Shown in pieces: positions 1 through 9,011 of a stretch of 27,545 bases of DNA. This DNA is from Clavulina sp. PMI_390 (taxonomy: Eukaryota > Basidiomycota > Agaricomycetes > Cantharellales > Hydnaceae). Each line of letters starts with the position of its first letter. Position 1 is the first letter of the stretch. The position numbers were made by a program, and so were the translations under genes. The stretch lies in the NCBI GenBank assembly GCA_015039315.1, contig WIDE01000219.1:1-27545 (forward strand), written 5' to 3'. The notes beneath the pieces were generated by a model. The model searched no databases, was not told the origin of the DNA, and saw only the letters and a list, made by a program, of their open reading frames with translations.

Positions 1-5
1 GTGTA

Positions 6-907
6 CAGTCATTCACCGCTGAATGGGCCACTTTTGGTAATTTTGTCATTGCGCACCTTAAGTCTAGGATTGTCGGCCAAAAAGTTAGTCAACACGTAGC
101 ATGATATCTCAAGACTCCTGGTGCAAAAATTCAAGCATATCTAACCCAAATTGCGGAAAATTTTGTGTTGTGGACTTCGGGGGGTTCAAATCGCTTGCCA
201 CCACCCAGTGGGCCAACCGTGGGAATGTCGCCCGTGGCCCACACTTTGCTCGTCAGAAAGCTTGCTAGACAACTGAGAATACACTATGGTGGGCCCTTTG
301 GACTCATATCATCCCTTGTACTTAATTCCGCTCTCCTAGACATCTTGATATAATGAGGGAAACCCAACCTTGTGCACCCGCAATTACGCCATCCATACCG
401 CCGGCTTCAAAACCCCAGATTTGGGGCTGACCCTGTAACTAGACCGATACTATTTCTAATGCATTTGAGACCTGTTCCTGTACTCTTTGGTCATCCTAGT
501 CCTTGTGTATGGTTCCCTGCAAGCTAGTTTGCTAGACACACCCCCAATGTCAGGCATGCACACGGATTTCCTTCCCCTTTCATAGTGTAGAAGCGTTCTA
601 AACATGAATAGTATCATCTTGGGAATAAATCGACGTCGCTTCAAGTCGTATTTTGCCCTTCAAGCAGCAGAACTTTGCAATATCCGAATTGGGACATTTG
701 AAATTTGCAGATCTCACGTCATTGTACCCCATGTTTTTCCTCGTTGGTCTGGTGAGAGCATAAGAAAATTGGCAGAGGATGTAGCTAGACATCATTTATG
801 CTCGTGTGCAAAATTTTAGAAGAAGAAAGGCAGCGGCTCAAAAGTTATGCGAGCGCAAAGTATTTTGGCCCATTGAATGGTGTGGCCCATTCAGTGGTGA
901 ATGACTG
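6..907. mobile_element. Non-autonomous TIR transposon (pogo/Fot1-like MITE)
   Basis: The two ends form an inverted repeat of 26 bp with one mismatch: the left end starts CAGTCATTCACC at 6 and runs to 31, and the right end (882-907) is its reverse complement. A TA dinucleotide flanks each end (4-5 and 908-909), the target duplication expected of the Tc1/mariner-pogo superfamily. TIRs beginning CAGT fit the pogo/Fot1 branch, but assignment from TIRs alone is tentative. The short reading frames inside are not transposase-like, so the element would depend on a transposase made elsewhere. A second partial copy of the TGGCCCATT motif lies just inside the right TIR, near 868-880. Confidence 0.75.
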
Positions 908-909
908 TA

Positions 910-1669
910 TATGAGGACCTTTGGTCAAGTAGTTAACATTTTGTCGGAGCAACCCTATCAGAAGTCTACCTAAAGAAATCCCAACACGGGATGGTACAGG
1001 TTGCTCGCACTCCGCAATATTATAGGCCCCGTCATGTACACGACGCAGCACGAGAATTAGCACGTACGACTTTGCTCCCGTTTTGTGGTCTCCGATCATA
1101 TTGTTGCTTCCGGAATTACTTTCCTCGCCACCCGAGCCTAGAGGTTTCCACGTCAATACCAGGATTGCAATACGGCTGGAGCCTATACAGATATGGGGCA
1201 AAACAAGACATGTAGATCGTGCAGTTCCTGACTAATTGTACCGACACGACCAAGGTCACGAGGTCAAGATGCAAAGTCCTGGGATCACTGGAGTGCCGTG
1301 AATATCCAGTAGATCGGTCAGTCCCCCAAACTGGTCCATTGGTTCTATACAGCCTTTTCCGTTCGGTCAGCTAATAGGTATCACTATCAAAATAAGTGTA
1401 GTGTGTGGGGTTTATTCCTCGAACGTCATGCGGAAAACGGCGTGGAATAAGAGATGTAATTGAGGGGGCAAAGTTCATTGGTAGTTTTAGCATTGGGAAA
1501 AACTGGGTATGGGGCATCAATAAATTTGGACCGTCCTGAGCAGCATTACTCAGTGGCTGGGGATTAATACTGTGATAAAATTATTGGACGGTGAAATGTG
1601 CTGTGAGGCAATCGATGATAGATGCAAACGCCGAACCATAATTTCGTCAGGTATTGCACCATGGCTCGG
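910..1669. other. Stretch without a supported gene
   Basis: Both strands carry only short reading frames with no recognisable domain and no convincing exon chain. I see no RNA gene or long repeat here. Confidence 0.5.
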
Positions 1670-1805
1670 ATCCTGGCGGATTACTCGCCAGGATAAACAG
1701 CCCAAATCTGCGCACAATACTGGCGGTTTTCTCGCCAGTAATCTGGCGGAAAACTGGCCAAAAAATCATCTCTTTCGCCAGGCAAACTGGCGGAAATTCC
1801 GCCAG
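1670..1805. repeat. Short element built of CTGGCGGA palindromes
   Basis: This 136-bp segment begins and ends with hairpin-forming palindromes. At 1670-1694 the arms ATCCTGGCG and CGCCAGGAT pair across a 7-nt loop. At 1719-1739 ACTGGCG and CGCCAGT pair across another 7-nt loop. At 1787-1805 CTGGCGGAAATTCCGCCAG is a palindrome around a single central base. A looser pair (TGGCGGAAA near 1744 and TTTCGCCA near 1773) lies between. Outside them, TGCACCA (1655-1661) and TGGTGCA (1834-1840) form a short inverted repeat that may mark wider ends. A related segment is at 3212-3341. It is probably a MITE-like family; I see no clear target duplication. Confidence 0.6.
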
Positions 1806-3211
1806 ATTAATGGCTGAAATCTGATCGCTGCTTTGGTGCATTTTTCTCCAGTATCAGGCAGTTTTTCCACAAAAAATGATGAATAAAATTTCTACTACAA
1901 GTACAGTACATGGTGGGAACAAAGTAATGCGGATAAGGGCAAAATATCGTTGCGGCAGAGCAAACGGCACGGCAGCCCAAAATAAAGGTCACAGCTGAGG
2001 CTGCTCATAAAAGGGGAGTGATTGGATGGGTGGACCTACCGATGAATTGTGTGGTAGAAAGTGAAAAAGTCCGGGTTATTAAGCAAGCATTATTACGCTG
2101 GATAACGAAAATATACCTCGGTTTTTTACTCCCCTAGCGTGAAAAAGCTAGCTGTTAGTGATGGAATGCAACGGGTAAGGTACTATTGGCCTTCGTTGTC
2201 GCTGGCGGCCATGACTCAGCTATAGCCCGCTCCTCCGCTCCATCCCCACCAGCATGGCTAGGTGGGTGGAAACGGAAATAATGGAGCAGGCAGCCAGTAG
2301 AGGGAACCGTGTTGATGGTTTCTAGGGAAGGCGAGCTCAGGGAGGGTGGCTGAGTAAGTGGGGGGAGTGAAGAGGTTAAGTTCAAGGCGGGGCGGGTACT
2401 TATGCGTTGGGGCGGAAGAATCTAGGACAAACAATCAGAAACATGGCATCTTGAGGCAACATCCACCCTACATTTCCTTATTCCTCTTCTTCTCGGGGTC
2501 GTGAAGTATATTTGATTCAATGTAGAGACCTACTTTTGAGAATTTCGACCAGAAATTTGTTCTTACTTCCGATGATACATACATCTGGCTATAGGGTCAA
2601 ACCTAGCAATGTCATCTGGTACACCTCCTGAAGGCATCTACAAAAACTGAAAGAAGCAATCTCAGTAAGACGTATTCATGATGTATGCACTTGTGCTGTT
2701 AAGTGGAGTAACAATTCTTAGGCTCCACCACATGAATGAGCAATGATCTCCACCTCTAAATATACGACAGTATCCCGCATATTCCTGGAGTCTCAATTCC
2801 GTCAGAAGAGCTGGTCCTCAACTACGTACTAGAATACTATTGAATTTCGCTGCACCTTGTCACTGGCTCCAGAACCTAGGTCTACAGATGCCCATCCTCC
2901 CGCCGAACAAAGGTCCCCAGATTGCTAACCAGGTAGCAACGGAATCGAGGCGTCTGATTGTCATCGGTCTGAACTATTTTGCAGACAATTCCCTATGAAG
3001 ACTCGAGATTTTTGTCAACTGATCAACGGGTAAGCCATATCTGCATTGGTTGGCCCCTTCATTTTATGGAGGTCGAGAGGATATTTTATGGTTGAGCAAT
3101 GTAACTAGTGAACCTACAGTTAATACCGATGTATGGCTTTGTCTTTCTAGTTGTGGCTTGGACTTTTGCTACGAAGGATGGCTGTAATAAATGTCATGTA
3201 ATATGTGGTTG
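1806..3211. other. Stretch without a supported gene
   Basis: About 1.4 kb between the two palindromic elements. I find no domain, exon chain or RNA gene. It could be unrelated sequence or the body of a larger element whose ends are the two palindromic segments. Confidence 0.45.
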
Positions 3212-3341
3212 TGGCGGAAAATCCGCCAGAAAGCCAACTTAGAAAGTAAACGAGAAAACAGCGAAAAAATGCATGCTGGAATATCGCCATTTGGTGGTGG
3301 AAATATCGCCATTATTTTGGCTCTGGCGGATTTTCCGCCAG
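3212..3341. repeat. Second CTGGCGGA palindrome-bounded element
   Basis: A palindrome with arms TGGCGGA/TCCGCCA sits at 3212-3228 and another, CTGGCGGATTTTCCGCCAG, at 3323-3341. Read inward, both ends continue into GGC-containing sequence that matches in inverted orientation (AGAAAGCC at the left, GGCT before the right palindrome), so the 130-bp unit has terminal inverted repeats that are themselves palindromes. Two direct ATATCGCCAT copies lie inside (3281 and 3303). Its length and its end sequences match the element at 1670-1805. Confidence 0.6.
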
Positions 3342-3770
3342 GATCTGGTCTACAGAGAATTGTTACTGAACGTAGAGCAGAGATTTCCGTAATGCGGGAG
3401 GTGAAGCCCCAACGTCTGTTTGTCCATTATCCCAACCCAGACGCCGCACTAACCATTTGACATATCAGGGCGGCCATATATGACAAACCACGTGGCCACT
3501 ACCAAGCGGAGGTCATGAGAGATGATGACCATGCCAGCTCTAACAACCTTCCAAAGCGGGTGAACCCTTGGGTGATATTACGATTACTCGAGCCAAATTG
3601 AAAACACAAGGATTTCCGTTTATAGCAGCAATGCAGAGATGACATGGGCTATACATCATATGGAATTTGGGAACGATTGTCGCCCAGCGAAAGAACACAG
3701 GGTGTTAGTGGGTCTCCAATGGTTTTGTAAGACTAGCTACGCAATCACAACTGAGCTTATGAGGAGCTAT
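3342..3770. other. Stretch without a supported gene, 3' flank of the MYND gene
   Basis: No coding potential that I can defend. It contains the region downstream of the stop codon of the minus-strand MYND-type gene. Confidence 0.45.
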
Positions 3771-5566
3771 TCACTGCGATGCCCCGCCTTTCTGCTCCCC
3801 GAATGCCAATTTTTTGCAGACGGGCTTGTGTCGATTCCAATCTCTAAACCGAGATTAACGAGAGTTTCAATAGTATATTCGCCTCAGACGTTACAAACGA
3901 TTTCTGGCACTCTCGGGAGCAATAGCACCTTTTTTTTACATGCCTTACACTGGAGACCAGCCGCATCGAGCCACTCGCAGCCAGTGTTTGAACAGTACTG
4001 GGCCTGGAGTTCTTCGTTGGTGAATGGTTCTATGGGATTGACCATACCTAATTTACACGCTCGTCGGATATATGATTCGACTTCTAGGTGTTGCTCCATC
4101 CGTCGATTTACGACAAGCTGTTGGCGAGCAAGCCTCCGTACCAGAGTCTGTGCATCCGGCATAGCCGAAATTATCCTACTAAGAAGAGCAAGAATCCCAA
4201 CAAAATCGACTATTGAGGCAGATAAGTCATCCAGCCCTCGGATGTTGCACTTCAACTGACCTCTGACTTCCTCCCAAAATAACATCGTCATCATCTCAAG
4301 CAGGAACACCACGCCGGCATCAATCGCGTCTTCCCACATCTCTCATGGACGCTTCCACGCAAATGAGCCAGGAAGTTGTGACGTACCCTGAGGCGGATTC
4401 GAGCCTTTTTTCGATATCTAGGGCATCTTTAGTCCGCGCGGATAGCGCGCGACGAAGAGCTAGTGCTGAGCGCTGGATGTACCGATGTCGCCGAACTACA
4501 ATTACTGAAGGGGCGAGGTCCACAGCGATCATTCGTGAGACCGCCCGGCACTCGAGGAGCTCTGCCTCGCCACTAGATGCCTCTGCAATATTCGGAGTTT
4601 CCCCCAGGATGGTATCAGCCGGTAAGCCCACGATTTCAGAAAGTGGGCAACGTGGAGGCGTGAAGAGGATGTTCCGCGGAAGTCCCTCGGTAGAAGTAAT
4701 GGTACTTATTGCGTATACAATAAGCTGAGCGGATGCCGACTTTGACATAGAGATGGGTTGAAAGTCCACGAGAGCTTTCCCCTAAGTTCGAATCACTGGG
4801 ACAAGACGGTGTCGACTGAGAATCCCGTATCTTAGAGCTGGTCTGTGCACCTCCTGCTTAGGAGCGTGGGACAGTCAGCGAGCTGAGGCGAAATTGAGGA
4901 TATGAGGGACAAATGTACTTACGAACTATATAGAGTCAACTCAAATTGTTTCCCGACTCGGAGGGATATACAAGCTTTCTCACTATCGTGAGACACCATG
5001 TTCGGAAGCTTCGAATAGCCCAACAAGCGAGATATGAGTCATAGGGAGATACGGCGAAGATAGTGACTCTATTTTGGAGAAAAATATCAGTAAACGGGAA
5101 ATGAAAATGTCTGGAACCGCTGCAGTCCATGCAGCTAAGACTGCGGCGGTCGTCACGGCGCTGGGATAACACCGTGGTAAACTTGACAAGAAACTCCAAG
5201 TAATCCTGGAAGAGAATGATAAAGCAGTCCGAACTGCCTCATCGGTGATATAGCGCACCTTTGTTCGTGGAGGACCCTGGGGATATACGAATTCAACCTC
5301 GTGTCTCCAGGCCCTCAACTCTGGCTGACTCTGGCTGAATTCTGAAGCAGCTAGAACATCATCGAGAATTCCTACTTTAAGCCACGCAACCAGTTTCTTC
5401 TTTGTGTTGGGGATACTGTGGAGCTCGTCTCGAACCGGCGTTGGATCGCGTGCCACCGTGCCAAGAGCTCCGATTGAGATATTGAGACGGCATGGGCGTC
5501 ATCAATGTCCCCTGAAGCTTTCAGGGCTTTGAGTAATATCGTGTGGTATCGATTATCGCCCGCCAT
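3771..5566 (-). pseudogene. MYND zinc-finger protein gene, probably broken
   Basis: The C-terminal end encodes a MYND finger, a zinc-binding protein-interaction module. Ligands appear in order: CSNTGC, then CKAC, then (3901-3930) CYCSREC, and after a 55-nt intron (3844-3898) DWNRHKPVC with the His-x3-Cys pair, ending at a stop at 3771-3773. The first two pairs and the rest are in different frames: an A8 run (T8 at 3930-3937 on the plus strand) is one base too long. The likely start is the ATG at 5566, with exons 5376-5566, 5259-5334 (41-nt intron, acceptor uncertain) and from 5205 downward (53-nt intron). Near 5000 an ankyrin-like segment (LFEASEH) is one base short relative to the copy near 26.26 kb. 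Between 4320 and 4770 a 149-codon frame is coding-like, but its junction to the 3' exon near 4325-4370 needs a weak donor or a frameshift. I judge it a recent pseudogene; assembly errors could explain some breaks. Confidence 0.6.
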
Positions 5567-5703
5567 GCTCGAGAATAGAGTTGTGGAACTGTGTCGGAAG
5601 GGATTCTCAAAGAATACAGCGGTGGTGGTGGTGGTGGTGGTGGTTAGTGAGAACATGGTTCGAGAGCCGGCTCCCAGGGGTGTAGGATCTCGGTTGCAGC
5701 TCC
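5480..5703 (-). repeat. MYND-family 5' end and leader, repeated at 8606-8817
   Basis: The start of the MYND gene and about 140 bp upstream are matched, with substitutions and small gaps, by 8606-8817; shared anchors include CATCATCAAT, CCCTGAAGC and CCGGCTCC. A more diverged third copy lies around 26753-26960. The similarity extends beyond the coding part into the leader, so the copies arose by DNA duplication. Confidence 0.6.
5621..5644. repeat. (GGT)8 microsatellite
   Basis: Eight uninterrupted GGT units, in the leader about 55 bases upstream of the inferred MYND-gene start. The related leader at 8.7 kb lacks the array, so it expanded after the duplication. Confidence 0.9.
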
Positions 5704-5739
5704 AAGAAGTCGTCTGGTTGCTTCTTCGACGTAGCTATA

Positions 5740-6260
5740 CCGGAGCTGTTGATACATCACCGCCTTGGAATACGTGTCGTCCGCCAGTACTACTACTCGT
5801 CCCTGCCACTATCACCCGTTGTCCTCCTCACTGGTCTCTTCACGAGCCATCGATGAAGGATCGCTAACTCTGCCACTACGACACGACATAGAGAACTATA
5901 AAGATCCTCGCGCGAGCGACCCCTTCTGCTGCTATATAACAGCACCGCTTCCCATCACTTCGTTTGCTCTGGAGCCACGACCTGTGAGCGAACGTCGTGT
6001 CAGTCTGGCCATAATGTTTCCCCAGCAAGCCCCTCTCAGCTCTCTTCAACAATAGTAACAGTCGCGACGGCGACCCCTACTCAGACCCTCGCTCGTCCGC
6101 GGCGACATAGCAGCGAAAAAAAGGCCTTATCATCATCATTGGTGTCATTGATGCAGAGATGGTTCGTAGTCTTTCTTCTTCGTTCTTATCCCATTCTGAT
6201 TGTTATTGTCATCATCATCCTTGATCCACCCTGAATCATCGCCCAGCTCTAGAAATCTCG
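5740..6260. repeat. Duplicated block, copy A (partner 10375-10890)
   Basis: Colinear similarity with 10375-10890 in the same orientation over about 0.5 kb. Shared anchors: GTCCTCCGCCA/GTCGTCCGCCA, CATCACTTCGTT, GAGCGAAC, CTTTATCATCATC-type and TTATCATCATC tracts, and TTGCAGAGATGGTT/TGATGCAGAGATGGTT. Neither copy keeps a long shared reading frame, so I treat it as non-coding. It ends about 10 bases from the stop codon of kinase copy 1 and sits just upstream of the MYND leader, so it is an intergenic spacer between the two minus-strand genes. Confidence 0.65.
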
Positions 6261-6268
6261 TGCGCTCC

Positions 6269-7801
6269 CTATGTTCGACTCCGCGAGCCATCTGTGTTGA
6301 ACACGCGCTCCAAGCGCAGCGAGACATTATCGCTTGAGGGTCGCTTGTTTGGCTTCTGCGCCCACATTTCTTCCAGCAACGTCCAGAGCGTCGAGTTGAG
6401 ATACGGACTCAACAACATCCCGCCTAGCCGATTCGGCCTCATGCCTTGGTTCACTCTTGACGCCACCTGCCACTCGTTTCGAACTTCAGCGAAAGGCATT
6501 TCGCCCGTCCATATGTTCAACAGCGTCATCGCAAGAGAGAAGATGTCACTTGCTGGGGTGGTGCGAAACTGTCCTTCCAAGGACGAGGATAGTTCTGGAG
6601 CCAAAAAGCGAATTCTACCACCCTCTTGGCGCATTGTGCGTGTGCGACTGACTTCGTGACGGATGCGGCATAGGCCAAAGTCGCACAGAAGTGGGTGGCC
6701 AGATCCGTCGAGAAGAATGTTTCCCTGCCGTAGTCCGGAATACATCATGGGAATGACCTCGTGGGATGGGAAAAATCGGCACTCACTGGGTGAAGGTCCC
6801 CGTGTATGACTGGCGGTATCCTTGAGTGCAAATACGCTACTCCTCTACTAATACCAGTGGCCTGATTAACATTGGGATGCGAGCTTTGTGTGAGATTAGT
6901 GTGAACGAAAGGAGCTTGCCGCGAAGACGCACTATACCCCCCAAAGCATTCGAGTCGATGGACTTGTTAGCGATTGAGTCTTGTAAAGAGCCGCGCTCCA
7001 TGTATGGCACTATCGTGAGTGGGAGGGTTTCAGGTCCCTCTTGATAAATTCCCATAAAGGGAATAATATTAGCGTGTTGGAGCAGCGAGTGCGTGATAGC
7101 TTCTCGATACACAAGCTGCGTGCGCCTTTGAGTGATGCGTAGGGGGAGAAAGCCGACAGACAGACCTGTATGACCATACGTCCTAGCGGGTTCTCTCTCT
7201 CTTTGGAAGTGAGGAATACTTCTCGAATAGCCACATCGGCGGCCCCAAATCTCCCGCGATATATAGTTGCCTCACCTCCTTGTCCGACAATATTCCTCCT
7301 ATCTAAGTAAACGTTTTCCAATCTGAGGGTGGTAGGGATAGAGCAGAAGTGCGAACAGAAGTCTTGTAAGAGCCTCAGCGTTTCTGAATACTCGTTAGAG
7401 TCAGTGGAATGTTTTTGAAGGCTCTGTGACTCGAAAGGGGCTTTTCTGTGGATTTGTTCTGGCATGGGAAGGAGAGTTACACTTACAATGTGTATACGAT
7501 CTATTAGGACTATCGCCCTATCTTGTCCCAACTGAGCCAAGTCACATTGAGGGTCGATGCCTAGTTTTTTTCTACCAGATATGGAGATATTCGGCGTGGA
7601 TTTCCCGTCAGGGAGAGCATCTTCAGGATTGCTCTTGAAATTTCGTGAGCCACGCGCAGGCCTTAATCGAGATTTCCAATGATTACTGACAGTTCGTTCC
7701 CTGAAAGTTTGCCCCCCGAATGAGAAAAGGATCCCTACCGCCGGTGGGATTAAAAAAACCAAACCTCCTGGCATTTATGGGGGCCACTTACGACTCCACA
7801 T
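6269..7801 (-). CDS. Tyrosine-kinase-like protein kinase, copy 1 (six exons)
   Basis: A spliced model of 409 codons plus stop: exons 7792-7801, 7487-7734, 7166-7423, 6933-7115, 6787-6861 and 6269-6724, all introns GT-AG (50-71 nt) and in phase. The N-terminal 85 residues contain a conserved LGIDP segment and no known domain. The kinase domain has a glycine-rich loop GQGGEATIY (about 133-141), the helix-C glutamate in REAITH, the catalytic loop HGDLHPGN (Asp255), DFG (Asp273) and APE (300-302), and ends in the usual W..P..RP helix. The beta-3 position in DVAIREV is Arg153, not lysine. The first exon is only 10 nt (ATG TGG AGT C), supported by the same arrangement in copies 3 and 4. It probably phosphorylates Ser/Thr, or is a weak or pseudo-kinase given the arginine; substrate unknown. 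Confidence 0.8.
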
Positions 7802-7891
7802 CTTATTTCAATCTAGTGGGCGACGAGAGAGAGCAGTCCGTGGGGGTTATTCTCGTAAATGAGAGAGGAAACATGGCAAATGAGTCTTTCC

Positions 7892-7899
7892 CCTTTATA
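7892..7899 (-). promoter_or_regulatory. TATA-like box upstream of kinase copy 1
   Basis: The minus strand reads TATAAAGG about 90 bases before the inferred start codon. Position and sequence fit a core promoter element, but no equivalent at the same distance is obvious in copy 3, so this is weak. Confidence 0.3.
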
Positions 7900-7901
7900 T
7901 T

Positions 7902-8605
7902 TCCGGGACGCCAGCCATTGGGATGATTGGACCGGAGACGGGCGTTAGGTAGGCTTTCAGCATGCCGGGGCTTTTGAAAGAGTCTACGTACGATAGCTCC
8001 GACTGGACTCTTCGCAAAGCAGCATGTCACGGGTATATCTATCTTAGAAGACTAACGCCGGCCTTTGCGTGCTTCCGAAGTCCTGCCAATTGAGCTGTCT
8101 CCGCTTTGTCCCACACAGGAGCAGTAGTACGATACATTTGCCGTTATTGACAGGATCAGTATTGCGTCTTCGTTCCTAGGTGTTAAATGGTGGTATTAGG
8201 GGTAGAGTCCATTTACTGATAGCCATGACGCCCAGTGAGTTAGAGGTCCCCGGTATTATCAGTGTGAAAGAACGCTTCAGCCAGAATTATCACCAGTTTC
8301 GAAAATATATTCTCAGTTTTGCGGCATCGAGTTAAGCCAAGCTAACATGTTTACGCGTGATAGTCCTTGGCCGCAGTTCCGAGCATGTGGTCGCAATGAG
8401 CCACCAGTGGTGGGGTTACCTTCAATACTTAAGTGGAAGGATCCTTAGCCGCTTGCTTGTTCCTTCTCCGACTTTTGGCATCGTTTTGCCGTTGTGCCCC
8501 TATCAATATCCCCTATCTCCGACAGTTTGCCTTGGCTCAGTTTCCCGCTTAAACCCAGTGGTTCTCCTCAGTTTTCATTCGTCCCCTATGTCAAGAATTC
8601 TTACT
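7902..8605. other. Upstream region of kinase copy 1, no gene supported
   Basis: No supported coding exon or RNA gene. A tRNA-like stretch near 8050-8112 lacks a T-arm. The region presumably holds the promoter of kinase copy 1. Confidence 0.45.
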
Positions 8606-8705
8606 TCGAGAGCTCCGACCGAGATTTTGGGACTGCGTGCGCATCATCAATATTCCCTGAAGCCTGCAAGCCTTCGGGTAGTACCGTGCGGAATTGATTC
8701 TCGAG
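8606..8705 (-). pseudogene. Decayed 5' exon of the MYND-family gene
   Basis: The minus strand encodes SGNIDDAHAVPKSRSEL, matching SGDIDDAHAVSISQSEL of the gene at 3.8-5.6 kb, then runs into a stop. The start codon and about ten bases near it are lost. No later exons or MYND finger follow before kinase copy 1. Upstream leader similarity continues to about 8817. Confidence 0.65.
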
Positions 8706-9011
8706 AATAGGGATTTGGGATTGTGTGGAGAAGGTTTCTTGCTGAGTGCAGTGGCTAACGAGAACAGAGTTCGAGCACCCTATCCGGCTCCGAGGGGCGT
8801 GATATTTCGGTGGCAGAACCTCACACCTTGGTGTATCAATCGACGTATTATCCAGATAACCAAATACATTAACAATGGTACAACACCTGGTGTTGCAAGT
8901 CGAGCAGGAACCAGTAGTTTGGTATTCAGGGATTCAGGAGTTAAGGAGGAAGTAGGGCCCTGTCAGAAAGGTGAATCCAACACAGGAGATATAAAATCAG
9001 CATCGTGTGCG

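Noticed and set aside
183..193. GGTTCAAATC resembling a tRNA B box
   Set aside because: No D-arm or anticodon stem upstream; it lies inside the transposon.
165..1201. Open frames of 60-120 codons in and beside the transposon
   Set aside because: No transposase motifs, overlapping on both strands, composition as expected by chance.
1670..1805. CRISPR-like array
   Set aside because: Repeats are unequally spaced palindromes of variable sequence, and the genome is fungal.
3639..4259. Plus-strand frame of 206 codons
   Set aside because: It is antisense to the MYND-gene exons, which show clear zinc-ligand motifs; the plus frame shows no domain.
4345..4728. Plus-strand frame of 127 codons
   Set aside because: Antisense to a coding-like exon of the MYND gene and without a recognisable motif.
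6294..6659. Plus-strand frames over the last kinase exon; the same occurs at 17505-17834 and 23418-23835
   Set aside because: They recur in all copies only because they lie opposite the conserved kinase exon.
7010..7774. Continuous minus-strand frame of 254 codons as the kinase N-terminus
   Set aside because: It reads through three introns; the family comparison shows the true start in the 10-nt exon at 7792-7801 and a splice at 7166.
8048..8112. tRNA-like stretch on the minus strand with an A-box-like CAGCTCAATTGGCAG
   Set aside because: No T-arm (GGTTCRA), no closing acceptor stem and no anticodon loop that folds properly.
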